Made by a program: the position numbers and the translations under genes. This document shows, piece by piece, positions 19,656 through 28,600 of a stretch of 64,000 bases of DNA. The DNA lies in contig NZ_SRIB01000011.1 of assembly GCF_004684055.1 (NCBI RefSeq), positions 1-64,000 of the forward strand, given 5' to 3'. Below the pieces are notes generated by a model, which worked only from the letters and a program-made list of their open reading frames with translations, had not been told where the DNA came from and searched no databases. How positions within the stretch are numbered: the stretch's first letter is position 1; every line of letters begins with the position of its first letter. The stretch comes from Soehngenia longivitae (GTDB lineage: Bacteria; Bacillota; Clostridia; Tissierellales; Tissierellaceae).

Positions 19656-21116
19656 ATGATAAGTATTTTTTGTAATGATAATGATATTAATTATATAGAT
19701 TTATATGAATTAGTTAAATCATTTTACCCTTTTGAAGAAATACAGTGTATCAATAGTGTAAATAAAATAGATGACGATAACTATTTGATTGAAATCAGGT
19801 TGAATGATAACTACTGTATTGTGAATGCTTATATAAATTATCAACTAAAAGAAAAAGTTTGTATGGATTTTAAAAACACACTCATATATAGAGATGTTAA
19901 AACTACTAAAAAAATAACAGTAAAAAAAGCATTGTATAGATTGCTAAACAAATTAACTCAAATTGATTTACCATGGGGTATATTAACAGGTATAAAGCCA
20001 GTAAAAATTCCATCATCTTTACTAAAATCTGGGCTAAGCAAAGAGTCTATCGAAGACATTTTAGTTAATCAATACTATTTATCTAACTCAAAAGCCAAAA
20101 TGGCACTTGAAATAGCTTTTTCACAACATAATATTATTAAAAACATAAAAGATAATAATTATAGTCTCTACATCAATATTCCATTTTGTCCTTCAAGATG
20201 CAGTTATTGCTCTTTTCCTTCTTTGCCGATTGTTAAATACAAAAATATAGTTGATGATTATACAGATAAATTAATAGAAGAGATTAAAGCAGTGACTAAT
20301 TTTATGAGTGGCTTTGAAATAAATACAATATACATTGGAGGAGGCACACCAACAAGTCTTCCAGTAGAATTAATCGAAAAAATTTTATTTAATATAAAAG
20401 TGATATATCCAAATGTAAAAGAACTAACTGTAGAAGCTGGAAGACCAGATACAATCGATTTTGAGAAATTATCAATAATGAATAAGTACGGAGTAGACAG
20501 AATTAGCATTAATCCCCAAACAATGAATGATAGCACTTTAAAAGTTATTGGGAGAAAACACTCATCAGAAGATATTATTAAATCTTATAAAATGGCTAAG
20601 GAAGTAGGTATAAAAACTGTAAATATGGATTTAATAATTGGATTACCTGGAGAATGCCTTGAAGATGTAAAAGCCACTTTGAAAAAGATAGAGCCTTTAG
20701 AACCTGATAACCTTACAGTTCATACTTTAGCTTATAAAAAAGGGTCTGTGTTAACTAATAATGGTGAATACAAATTATCAACTTCAAATATGATCGAAGA
20801 TATGCAAAATGAATGTATAAAATTTGCATATTCTAATTCATTAGCACCGTATTATTTGTATAGACAAAAAAATATGGTTGGAAATCTCGAAAACATAGGG
20901 TTCTCAAGAGAGGATAACCCATGTATTTATAATATATCTATGATGGAGGAGAAAGAAACAATAATCGGTTGTGGGATGGGTGCAACATCCAAAATTTATA
21001 ATAAAAATAACGACAGTTTTAAGAGAATCGCAAATCCGAAAGATATCACTCTTTATTTTGAGAGATTTTATGAATCTATATCTAATAAAATAGAGACATT
21101 AAAATTAAATAATTAA
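19656..21116 (+). CDS. hemZ: coproporphyrinogen III dehydrogenase-like radical SAM protein HemZ
   Basis: 486 residues. An N-terminal region of about 165 residues precedes the radical SAM motif CPSRCSYC (Cys178, 182, 185) with a following F (SFPSLP), then GGGTPTSLP, the GLPGE segment and the HemN-type tail YLYRQKNMVGNLENIG. HemZ is the oxygen-independent coproporphyrinogen oxidase relative of Gram-positives. No other haem genes are nearby, so an enzymatic role in haem synthesis is uncertain. The start ATG has a modest SD (ACAGGAG). It ends before the aspS promoter. Confidence 0.92.
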   Translation: MISIFCNDNDINYIDLYELVKSFYPFEEIQCINSVNKIDDDNYLIEIRLNDNYCIVNAYINYQLKEKVCMDFKNTLIYRDVKTTKKITVKKALYRLLNKLTQIDLPWGILTGIKPVKIPSSLLKSGLSKESIEDILVNQYYLSNSKAKMALEIAFSQHNIIKNIKDNNYSLYINIPFCPSRCSYCSFPSLPIVKYKNIVDDYTDKLIEEIKAVTNFMSGFEINTIYIGGGTPTSLPVELIEKILFNIKVIYPNVKELTVEAGRPDTIDFEKLSIMNKYGVDRISINPQTMNDSTLKVIGRKHSSEDIIKSYKMAKEVGIKTVNMDLIIGLPGECLEDVKATLKKIEPLEPDNLTVHTLAYKKGSVLTNNGEYKLSTSNMIEDMQNECIKFAYSNSLAPYYLYRQKNMVGNLENIGFSREDNPCIYNISMMEEKETIIGCGMGATSKIYNKNNDSFKRIANPKDITLYFERFYESISNKIETLKLNN

Positions 21117-21131
21117 TATTTTCGGTTATAG

Positions 21132-21160
21132 TTGACAGCGCTTCAAAGATAAATTATAAT
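21132..21160 (+). promoter_or_regulatory. strong sigma-A promoter of the aspS T-box leader
   Basis: TTGACA (21132-21137), 17-nt spacer, TATAAT (21155-21160): a consensus match. The transcript would begin near 21167, at the 5' end of the T-box leader. Confidence 0.88.
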
Positions 21161-21166
21161 AATTTT

Positions 21167-21385
21167 AATTAAATATTATTCGTAGAATAGGAATAGTAAT
21201 TTGAATAAGGTTTCAGAGAGCCGATGGTAGATGAAAATCGGTACCTACATCTTATGAAGACACCTATGAGAAAGTAGTCGACTACTCGCATATTGCGTTA
21301 TTAGTTTAAGTGAGGTAACCTAATTAGGGTGGCACCGCGAGAAAATCTCTCGTCCCTGAATATTCAGAGATGAGAGTTTTTATTT
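21167..21385 (+). promoter_or_regulatory. T-box leader (tRNA-Asp type) of aspS
   Basis: This gene-free stretch (21117-21402) holds a promoter and a T-box riboswitch. A candidate specifier GAC (21259-21261) lies after TGAA, the T-box core AGGGTGGCACCGCG is at 21326-21339, and the terminator at 21347-21376. TGGC matches a discriminator G, as in tRNA-Asp. Relative to the GAA motif the specifier spacing differs by one base from the asnA leader, so the exact codon register needs a structure model. Confidence 0.9.
21347..21385 (+). terminator. regulated terminator of the aspS T-box
   Basis: CTCTCGTCCCTGAA (21347-21360) pairs with TTCAGAGATGAGAG (21363-21376) with one mismatch and one G-T, followed by TTTTTATTTT. 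Confidence 0.87.
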
Positions 21386-21402
21386 TGTAAAGGGGGATAA
21401 TT

Positions 21403-23184
21403 ATGGAATCTATGGGTAATTTGAGAAGAACAGTGATGTGTGGCAAATTATCTTCATCAAATATAGATGAAGAAGTAACTTTGATGGGTTGGGTTCAAAG
21501 AGAAAGAAATCTAGGTGGTATACACTTTGTAGATTTAAGAGATATAACCGGTATAGTTCAGATTGTATTTGATGAATTTGCACCAGCCGAATTAATAGAA
21601 AAAGCTGATTTACTACGTCCAGAATTTGTAATAGCTGTTAAAGGAAAAGTCAGGAGAAGAGAATCAGTTAATCCGAATATTCCTACAGGTGAAATCGAAG
21701 TGTTAGCTAAAGATTTGAGAATTCTTGATACAGCATCAACTCCACCAATTTATATAAAGGACGAAGATAATGTTAGTGAAACGATGAGATTAAAATACAG
21801 ATATCTTGATTTGAGAAAACCTTTTATGCAAAACAATTTGATATTGAGAGCTAAATTAGCAAAAGTAGTCCGAGATTTTTTACATGAAAACAATTTTATT
21901 GAGATTGAGACTCCTATGCTAACTAAGCCAACACCTGAGGGGGCAAGGGATTATCTAGTTCCAAGTAGAGTAAATCCTGGTAAATTTTATGCACTTCCTC
22001 AATCTCCACAACTCATGAAACAACTACTCATGGTTTCTGGATTTGACAGATATTATCAAATAGTTAGATGTTTTAGAGATGAAGATTTAAGAGCGAACAG
22101 GCAACCCGAATTTACTCAAATAGACATGGAAATGAGTTTTGTTGATATTGATGATGTTATAGAAATAAATGAATTGTTGTTAAAAAGAATTTTTAAAGAA
22201 TTTAAAAATATAGACATTGAACTACCTATTAAGAGGATGACATACAAAGAATCCATGGAAAGATTTGGAGTTGATAAACCTGATTTGAGATTTGGATTTG
22301 AAATTGTAGATATTACAGAAAAAGTGATAGATAGCAACTTTAAAGTATTTTCAGACACAATAAAGAATGGAGGGAAGGTAAAAGGTATCAATGTAAATGG
22401 TTATTCAGATAAATTTACTAGAAAAGATATCCAAAATTTAGAAGAATTTTGCAAAACTTATAATGCTAAAGGTTTAGCTTGGATAAAAGTCACTGAAGAG
22501 GGAGTTACTTCACCAATTTCAAAATTCTTCACTAGCGAAGAATTGAATGAGATATTAATGAGCTTTAATGCTAAAACGGGGGATTTAATATTAATAGTTG
22601 CTGATAAAGAATCAATAGTATATGATAGTCTTGGGAACTTAAGGAATGAAGTTGCTAAGAAACTAAATATAATAAATGAAAATGATTACGTTCTAGTGTG
22701 GATAGTAGAATTTCCTTTATTTGAGTACAGCGAAGAAGAAAAACGATATGTTGCAAAACACCATCCATTTACTCATCCTATGGATGAGGATATAAATTTG
22801 CTAGAAACTGAGCCGCAGAAGGTTCGTGCAAAGGCATATGATATAGTAATAAATGGTGATGAAATAGGTGGAGGGAGCATACGAATAAATAATTCTGAGT
22901 TACAAAAGCGAATGTTTAGAGCATTAGGATTTACTGAAGAAGAAGCATATGATAAATTTGGATTTTTAATAGATGCATTTAAATATGGTACACCACCACA
23001 TGGAGGTATAGCATATGGTTTTGATAGATTAACTATGCTTCTGACTAATAGTGAAAATATAAGGGATGTAATTGCATTTCCTAAAACTCAATCAGCTACT
23101 TGTCTTCTTACTAATGCTCCTTCAACAGTATCAAATGAACAATTAGAAGAAGTGCACATAAAAGTTGATGTCAAAAATGAGTAG
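21403..23184 (+). CDS. aspS: aspartate-tRNA ligase
   Basis: 593 residues with the bacterial AspRS layout: N-terminal OB anticodon-binding domain (about 1-110, GWVQRERNLGGIHFVDLRD), class II motif 1 and 2 (FIEIETPMLTKPTPEGARDYLVP; YYQIVRCFRDEDLRANRQPEFTQID), the GAD insertion domain (about 285-410), and motif 3 (GGIAYGFDRL). The ATG follows AGGGGGAT. Its length with GAD domain fits either a discriminating or non-discriminating enzyme. asnA in this window shows asparagine is made free, but I cannot tell whether Asn-tRNA is also made by transamidation. tcdA overlaps its 3' end by 8 nt. Confidence 0.97.
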   Translation: MESMGNLRRTVMCGKLSSSNIDEEVTLMGWVQRERNLGGIHFVDLRDITGIVQIVFDEFAPAELIEKADLLRPEFVIAVKGKVRRRESVNPNIPTGEIEVLAKDLRILDTASTPPIYIKDEDNVSETMRLKYRYLDLRKPFMQNNLILRAKLAKVVRDFLHENNFIEIETPMLTKPTPEGARDYLVPSRVNPGKFYALPQSPQLMKQLLMVSGFDRYYQIVRCFRDEDLRANRQPEFTQIDMEMSFVDIDDVIEINELLLKRIFKEFKNIDIELPIKRMTYKESMERFGVDKPDLRFGFEIVDITEKVIDSNFKVFSDTIKNGGKVKGINVNGYSDKFTRKDIQNLEEFCKTYNAKGLAWIKVTEEGVTSPISKFFTSEELNEILMSFNAKTGDLILIVADKESIVYDSLGNLRNEVAKKLNIINENDYVLVWIVEFPLFEYSEEEKRYVAKHHPFTHPMDEDINLLETEPQKVRAKAYDIVINGDEIGGGSIRINNSELQKRMFRALGFTEEEAYDKFGFLIDAFKYGTPPHGGIAYGFDRLTMLLTNSENIRDVIAFPKTQSATCLLTNAPSTVSNEQLEEVHIKVDVKNE

Positions 23185-23881
23185 TCCATTTGAAAGAACA
23201 ATTAGCTTGATAGGAGATTTTAATTATAAGAAAATTCAAGACAGCAGTGTGATTGTATTTGGGATTGGAGGTGTTGGTTCTTATTCAGCAGAATCTTTGG
23301 TCAGAGCAGGATTAGGAAGCATAACACTTGTTGATTATGATATAATAGATATAACAAATATAAATAGACAAGTACATGCCACTACTAAAACCATTGGGTT
23401 ACCAAAAGTGAAGGTTATGAAAGACAGACTATTAGAAATAAATCCTAATTTAAATATTAGAATTTATGAAGAGAAGGTTAGTCTTGATAATATTGATATT
23501 TTCCAAATAGACAAATATAATTACATCATTGATGCAATAGACATGGTATCCTCTAAAATATGTTTAATAGAAAAAGCTAAAATGCTTGGTGTAAATATAA
23601 TTAGTTCTATGGGTGCTGGTAATAAACTAGATCCTACTAGATTTAGAGTTGACGATATTTTCAATACTAAAGTGTGCCCATTAGCAAAAATAATTAGGCA
23701 TGAACTCAAAAAGAGAAATATTGATAACTTAAAAGTCGTTTATTCTGATGAGATACCATTAAAAGTAAATCTTGGTGATAATGATAAAAGAAAAGCAATA
23801 CCTGGGAGTATATCTTATGTTCCACCGGTAGTAGGCATGATTATAACAGCTGAAGTAATAAAGGATATAATAAATAGCTAA
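23177..23881 (+). CDS. tcdA: tRNA threonylcarbamoyladenosine dehydratase (TcdA/CsdL)
   Basis: 234 residues from ATG 23177, eight bases inside aspS; an alternative ATG at 23168 cannot be excluded because neither has a strong SD. It has the E1-like nucleotide-binding fold: VFGIGGVGSYSAESLVRAG (about 25-43), then DYDIIDITNINRQ with the ATP-site Asp, Asn and Arg. The family's GAGNKLDPTRF and SYVPPVVGM motifs follow. TcdA dehydrates t6A37 of tRNA to the cyclic form ct6A using ATP. Translational coupling to aspS is likely. Confidence 0.93.
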   Translation: MSSPFERTISLIGDFNYKKIQDSSVIVFGIGGVGSYSAESLVRAGLGSITLVDYDIIDITNINRQVHATTKTIGLPKVKVMKDRLLEINPNLNIRIYEEKVSLDNIDIFQIDKYNYIIDAIDMVSSKICLIEKAKMLGVNIISSMGAGNKLDPTRFRVDDIFNTKVCPLAKIIRHELKKRNIDNLKVVYSDEIPLKVNLGDNDKRKAIPGSISYVPPVVGMIITAEVIKDIINS

Positions 23882-23903
23882 TTCTTATATAGGAGGTAAT
23901 TAG

Positions 23904-24326
23904 ATGGAAGAAATAGCTGTAGTAACTAAAAAACTAGATAATGGAATGATAGAATTAGAAATTCAGAGGAATGCCGCATGTGGTGATTGTAAAGCATGTG
24001 CGAATTCGTCAGAATCAAAAAAACATATTATTGTAGTAAAGAATACTATCAATGCACAACCTGGGGATGAGGTATTGTTAAACACTGAAAGTAAAAATAT
24101 ATTAAAATACACATTGATTGTATATGCAATACCTTTTGCTTTCCTCATAATAGGAATGATTTTGGGTTATTATTTTTCGTCAACATATAATTTGTATGAT
24201 GCTGATGTATTTAGTTTTACGTTGGGAATGTTCTTTTTAGCTTTCTCTTATGTGATATTAAGACTTATAGATAACAAATACTTTAAGAATAATGACAACA
24301 TATTAAAAATAAGTAAAAAATTTTAG
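23904..24326 (+). CDS. RseC/SoxR-reducing-type membrane protein
   Basis: 140 residues. A short cytosolic cysteine motif (CGDCKAC, about residues 26-32) and a small beta segment precede two membrane helices (about 72-92 and 104-126), the RseC/MucC layout. In proteobacteria RseC relatives feed electrons to SoxR or modulate sigma-E; in clostridia they often sit by Rnf genes. Neither partner is visible here. It has a very good SD (AGGAGGT) 22 nt after tcdA. The gene just downstream encodes a thiol-only repressor, which suggests a redox theme, though that is inference. Confidence 0.8.
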   Translation: MEEIAVVTKKLDNGMIELEIQRNAACGDCKACANSSESKKHIIVVKNTINAQPGDEVLLNTESKNILKYTLIVYAIPFAFLIIGMILGYYFSSTYNLYDADVFSFTLGMFFLAFSYVILRLIDNKYFKNNDNILKISKKF

Positions 24327-24337
24327 GGGGTAGTCCT

Positions 24338-24598
24338 TTGTCTGATAAAGATGCAGTAATTCTTCGTTTAAGAAAAGTAGAAGGACAAATTAAGGGAATT
24401 CAAAAAATGGTCGAAGAGGGCAAATACTGTGGAGATATACTAATTCAAATATCAGCTGCAAGAAGTGCTTTAAATAATGTAAGCGGTATAATACTTGAAA
24501 ATTATTTAAAAAATTGTATGAGTCAAGGGCAATCAACTTCACCTGAGGAAATTGAAAAATTAATCGATGTTATGCTCAAATTTACAAAGCAAAATTGA
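24338..24598 (+). CDS. CsoR/RcnR-family (DUF156) repressor, CstR-like cysteine pattern
   Basis: 86 residues, starting at TTG 24338 after a GGGGGT site. The all-helical DUF156 fold is recognised by the start LRLRKVEGQIKGIQKMVEEGKYC. Copper sensors of this family use Cys-His-Cys (for example C36, H61, C65 in M. tuberculosis CsoR). Here Cys31 and Cys60 keep the same 29-residue spacing, but the histidine position is Tyr56. Two cysteines without the His is the pattern of CstR, the persulfide-sensing repressor of S. aureus. I therefore favour a sulfur-species sensor over a copper sensor. It lies 11 nt after the RseC-like gene; its operator was not found. Confidence 0.88.
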   Translation: MSDKDAVILRLRKVEGQIKGIQKMVEEGKYCGDILIQISAARSALNNVSGIILENYLKNCMSQGQSTSPEEIEKLIDVMLKFTKQN

Positions 24599-24646
24599 TT
24601 TTAAACCATATGGCTAATAAATATAATTTTGTGAAAGGAGAATAAA

Positions 24647-25879
24647 ATGAATTTAGAAAGTTTAAAAAAAACTGATCCAGAAGTTATGAGTATTATCGAG
24701 GAGGAAATTGAAAGGCAAAACAAACATATTGAGTTGATTGCTTCTGAAAATTTTGTGTCCAAAGCTGTACTAGAAGCGATGGGAAGCCAATTGACGAATA
24801 AATATGCAGAAGGTTATCCAAGTAAGAGATATTATGGTGGATGCGAGGTTGTTGACAAAGTAGAAGAATTAGCTATAGAAAGAATGAAAAAACTATTTAA
24901 TGCCGAGCATGCTAATGTTCAACCACATTCTGGTTCTAATGCAAATTTAGGTGTGTATTTCGCTCTATTGAAACCTGGTGATAAAGTATTAGGTATGAAT
25001 TTATCACAAGGTGGACATTTAACGCATGGAAGTCCTGTAAACATATCAGGTGCTTATTTTAACTTTGCTGCTTATGGAGTAGACAAAGAGACAGAAAGAA
25101 TTAATTACGAGGAAGTAAGAGAAATAGCCCAAAAAGAAAAACCAAAATTAATTGTTGCTGGAGCCAGTGCATATCCTAGAGAAATTGATTTTAAAAAATT
25201 TAAAGAAATTGCCGATGAAGTAGGAGCATATTTAATGGTTGACATGGCTCATATAGCAGGATTAGTTGCAGCAGAGTTACATCAAAGCCCAGTTCCATAT
25301 GCTGACTTTGTTACTACAACAACACATAAAACTTTGAGAGGGCCAAGAGCAGGAGCTATTTTGTGTAAAGCTGAATATGCAAAATTAATCGATAAAGCTA
25401 TTTTCCCTGGTATTCAAGGAGGACCGCTAATGCATGTGATAGCTGCTAAAGCTGTTGCGTTTGGAGAAGCTCTTCAAGATAGTTTTAAAGACTACCAGGC
25501 TCAGGTGGTTAAAAATGCCAAAGCATTAGCACAAGGACTTATTGAAAAGAACTATAGATTAGTTTCTGGTGGTACTGACAACCATTTGATTTTAATTGAT
25601 GTTAGAAATAAAAATTTAAATGGCAAAACAGCAGAAAAAATGCTAAATGATATCGGTATTGCAACAAATAAAAATACTATACCGTTTGATCCTGAAAGCC
25701 CATTTATAACTAGCGGAATTAGGATTGGCACAGCTGCAATGACAACTAGAGGAATGAAGGAATCAGAAATGTTTGAGATTGCAGAATTGATTAGCGACAC
25801 ACTTGAGAATAAATCTGATTTAGATAGTATCAAAAAAAGAGTTTATGAACTCTGCGATAAATTCCCATTGTATAAATAA
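24647..25879 (+). CDS. glyA: serine hydroxymethyltransferase
   Basis: 410 residues, full length. It shows the [12 protein letters not shown] start, the [18 protein letters not shown] motif, and the PLP-lysine motif [18 protein letters not shown] interconverts serine and glycine and charges tetrahydrofolate with a methylene group. It uses a strong AAAGGAG site (24635-24641). A TATAAT (24622-24627) just upstream has no good -35 at 17 nt, so a separate promoter is possible but weak. A hairpin follows the stop. Confidence 0.98.
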   Translation: MNLESLKKTDPEVMSIIEEEIERQNKHIELIASENFVSKAVLEAMGSQLTNKYAEGYPSKRYYGGCEVVDKVEELAIERMKKLFNAEHANVQPHSGSNANLGVYFALLKPGDKVLGMNLSQGGHLTHGSPVNISGAYFNFAAYGVDKETERINYEEVREIAQKEKPKLIVAGASAYPREIDFKKFKEIADEVGAYLMVDMAHIAGLVAAELHQSPVPYADFVTTTTHKTLRGPRAGAILCKAEYAKLIDKAIFPGIQGGPLMHVIAAKAVAFGEALQDSFKDYQAQVVKNAKALAQGLIEKNYRLVSGGTDNHLILIDVRNKNLNGKTAEKMLNDIGIATNKNTIPFDPESPFITSGIRIGTAAMTTRGMKESEMFEIAELISDTLENKSDLDSIKKRVYELCDKFPLYK

Positions 25880-25884
25880 AAATT

Positions 25885-25903
25885 GCCTACATTTTATGTA
25901 GGC
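25885..25903 (+). terminator. hairpin after glyA
   Basis: GCCTACAT, TTT loop, ATGTAGGC (8-bp perfect stem). The following bases (TTACATATTT) make only a weak T tract, so termination may be partial. Confidence 0.55.
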
Positions 25904-25935
25904 TTACATATTTAAATAAACTATGAGTGGTGTAT

Positions 25936-27285
25936 ATGGAAATAATTAATAATAAACTTAATAATATAATAATTGAAGTGAAAACAGGTAGTTTAGCCGA
26001 TGAGTTGGGTATAGAACCTGGAGATTTATTGAAAAAAATCAATAAAAAACCTATAAAGGACATCATCGATTATAAATATTTAATATCAGATGAAAATATC
26101 ACATTAGAGATAATAAAGCAAAACGGAGATATATGGGAATTTGAAGTTGAAAAAGATTTTAGTGAAGATCTTGGAATAGTTTTTAGCAATTCATTGATTG
26201 ATAAAGCTAAGTCATGTCAGAACAAATGTATTTTCTGCTTTATAGATCAACTTCCTTTAAACCTTAGAGAAACTCTATATTTTAAAGATGATGATTCGAG
26301 ATTATCATTCTTGCAAGGTAACTACATAACCTTGACAAATATGAATGAAGATGAAATCGATAGGATCATAAGATATCGTTTAAGTCCTATAAATATATCT
26401 GTTCATACAACGAATCCTGACTTAAGAGTAAAAATGCTTAAGAACAAACGAGCAGGAGATATAATGAACATACTAAAAAAATTATCAGATGCTAAAATAG
26501 AGTTAAACTGTCAGATAGTATTAGTACCTGGCATCAATGATGCTACAGAACTGGAAAGAACTCTCAATGATTTAGGAAAACTCTATCCTAGTGTGAATTC
26601 AATTGCATGTGTTCCAGTGGGGCTGACTAAATACAGAGACCATCTAGAAAAAATAAGTCCATATGATTACCAAAGTGCACGAGATGTATTAGATATCATA
26701 AATAAATATCAAAGCATTTTTGAAGATAAATATGGAACAAGATTAGTTTTTGCTTCAGACGAATTCTACTGTTTGTCTGGGGTTGATTTGCCAAGCTATG
26801 AATCATATGAGGATTTTCCACAATATGAGAATGGAGTTGGCATGCTTAGATCTTTTTTAACTGAAGTAATTGAAAACATCAATGAATTGGATTTCATAAA
26901 TTATCCGGAGGTTAAACATGTAGCAATAGCCACTGGAGTTTCTGCATATCCTTATATAAAATCAATTTCTGAGATGATATTAAAAAAAATTGATAACCTA
27001 GAAATAGAAGTTGTTAGAATTATCAATGAATTTTTTGGGGAAAATATTACAGTGTCTGGGCTCATAACAGGAAAAGATTTAATTAATAATTTGTTAAAAA
27101 AAGAATATGAAAATATTGATTGTTTATTAATTCCAGAAAACATGCTACGAAAGAACGATGATATTTTTTTAGATGATTATAGAATTAACGATGTAAAAAA
27201 TATTCTCGGGTTTGATGTAGTACCAATAGAAATTACTGGAAGAAAATTGATAGATTTTTTTAGAAAGGAGTGTTCGAATGAGTAG
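25936..27285 (+). CDS. PDZ / radical SAM / DUF512 protein
   Basis: 449 residues from ATG 25936; the GTG codons just upstream coincide with the weak GAGTGG SD. An N-terminal PDZ-like domain (about 1-75, KTGSLADELGIEPGDLLKKINKKP) is followed by a radical SAM-type CX3CX2C motif (CQNKCIFC, Cys94, 98, 101), a TIM-barrel-like segment (YITLTNM, NISVHTTNP, IVLVPGIND), and a C-terminal DUF512 region. The family is widespread in Firmicutes next to der and its reaction is not known to me. It overlaps der by 8 nt, so the two are translationally coupled. Confidence 0.88.
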   Translation: MEIINNKLNNIIIEVKTGSLADELGIEPGDLLKKINKKPIKDIIDYKYLISDENITLEIIKQNGDIWEFEVEKDFSEDLGIVFSNSLIDKAKSCQNKCIFCFIDQLPLNLRETLYFKDDDSRLSFLQGNYITLTNMNEDEIDRIIRYRLSPINISVHTTNPDLRVKMLKNKRAGDIMNILKKLSDAKIELNCQIVLVPGINDATELERTLNDLGKLYPSVNSIACVPVGLTKYRDHLEKISPYDYQSARDVLDIINKYQSIFEDKYGTRLVFASDEFYCLSGVDLPSYESYEDFPQYENGVGMLRSFLTEVIENINELDFINYPEVKHVAIATGVSAYPYIKSISEMILKKIDNLEIEVVRIINEFFGENITVSGLITGKDLINNLLKKEYENIDCLLIPENMLRKNDDIFLDDYRINDVKNILGFDVVPIEITGRKLIDFFRKECSNE

Positions 27286-28600
27286 ACCTGTAGTATGTAT
27301 TGTAGGAAGACCAAATGTTGGTAAATCAACATTGTTTAATAAATTAGCTGGCCGGAGAATTTCAATAACTGAAGATACCCCAGGTATAACACGAGATAGG
27401 ATTTATGCAGAAGGAGAATGGTTAAATAATTACTATACAATTATTGATACTGGCGGATTAGATCCGAGAAGTGACGATATTTTTATGAGCAATATAAGAA
27501 AGCAGGTACAAGTTGCGATAGATACTGCAGATATAATACTATTTGTAGTGGATGGATTAGAAGGCATTACACAAACAGATATAGAAATAGCCAATCTACT
27601 TAGAAAATCTGGCAAACCTATATTATTAGTTGTTAATAAAATCGATACTAAAAAAGAACTAATTCATTTCTATGATTTTTTCGAATTGGGGTTTGAAAAC
27701 ATAAATTATATATCTGCAGAGGCTTCATTAGGAATAGGCGATTTACTAGATGAAATTATTAAGAATTTTCCTAAAGACAGTGATCCAATAACATATAAGG
27801 ACGCGATAAGAGTTGCTTTCATTGGGCGTCCAAATTCCGGGAAATCGTCTCTGGTAAATTATATACTTGGTGAAGAAAGAAATATAGTTACAGATATTCC
27901 TGGAACAACTCGCGACGCAATCGACTCTTATTTTGAATATAAGGACGATAAATTCATATTAGTAGACACTGCGGGGCTGAGGAAGAAAAAATATATAGAT
28001 GAAAAAATAGAAAGATATTCTGTTATCAGGACTTTGACAACGATTGATAGGTCAGATGTGTGTGTGTTAGTTATTGACGGAACGATTGGAATCACTGAGC
28101 AAGATTCAAAAATTGCTGGATATGCACACGATAATGGAAAAGCTATGATCATAGCAGTTAACAAATGGGACATAGTTCAAAAAGATGATAAAAGTTACAA
28201 AGAATATGAAAAGTCGATAAGAGAAACGCTTGGTTTTATCCAATATGCACCTATATTATTCATTTCTGCAAAAACCGGAAAACGAGTTGATAAATTGTTA
28301 GATACAATCAATTTAGTTTATTTAAATTATATTAAAAGGATCAGTACTGGCAAATTAAATGATATTATTAATGAAGCGGTTTTGATGAATCAACCACCAA
28401 GTGACAAAGGTAAGAGGGGAAAGATTTACTATGCTACACAAGTATCAGTAAAGCCACCTAGATTTGTTATTTTTGTGAATTACAAAGAACTAATACATTT
28501 TTCATATGCAAGATATTTAGAAAATCAAATTAGGCTAAATTGTGATTTTACGGGAACTCCTATAATATTAGAATTTAGAGAGAAGGGCAAAGAAAAATGA
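27278..28600 (+). CDS. der: ribosome-assembly GTPase Der (EngA)
   Basis: 440 residues with two tandem G domains and a KH-like C-terminus. The first has GRPNVGKST (about 8-16), DTPGITRD, DTGG and NKID. The second has GRPNSGKSS (about 183-191), DIPGTTRD, DTAG and NKWD. The KH-like tail spans about 350-440. Der acts late in 50S subunit assembly and is essential. The start ATG lies inside DUF512 with AAAGGAG upstream, and its last 4 nt (ATGA) overlap plsY. Confidence 0.98.
   Translation: MSRPVVCIVGRPNVGKSTLFNKLAGRRISITEDTPGITRDRIYAEGEWLNNYYTIIDTGGLDPRSDDIFMSNIRKQVQVAIDTADIILFVVDGLEGITQTDIEIANLLRKSGKPILLVVNKIDTKKELIHFYDFFELGFENINYISAEASLGIGDLLDEIIKNFPKDSDPITYKDAIRVAFIGRPNSGKSSLVNYILGEERNIVTDIPGTTRDAIDSYFEYKDDKFILVDTAGLRKKKYIDEKIERYSVIRTLTTIDRSDVCVLVIDGTIGITEQDSKIAGYAHDNGKAMIIAVNKWDIVQKDDKSYKEYEKSIRETLGFIQYAPILFISAKTGKRVDKLLDTINLVYLNYIKRISTGKLNDIINEAVLMNQPPSDKGKRGKIYYATQVSVKPPRFVIFVNYKELIHFSYARYLENQIRLNCDFTGTPIILEFREKGKEK

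Noticed and set aside
24622-24627. TATAAT before glyA as a clear promoter
   Set aside because: The best -35 (TTGATT, 24595-24600) is 21 nt away, outside the usual 16-18 nt range, and the 17-nt position holds only TTTTAA.
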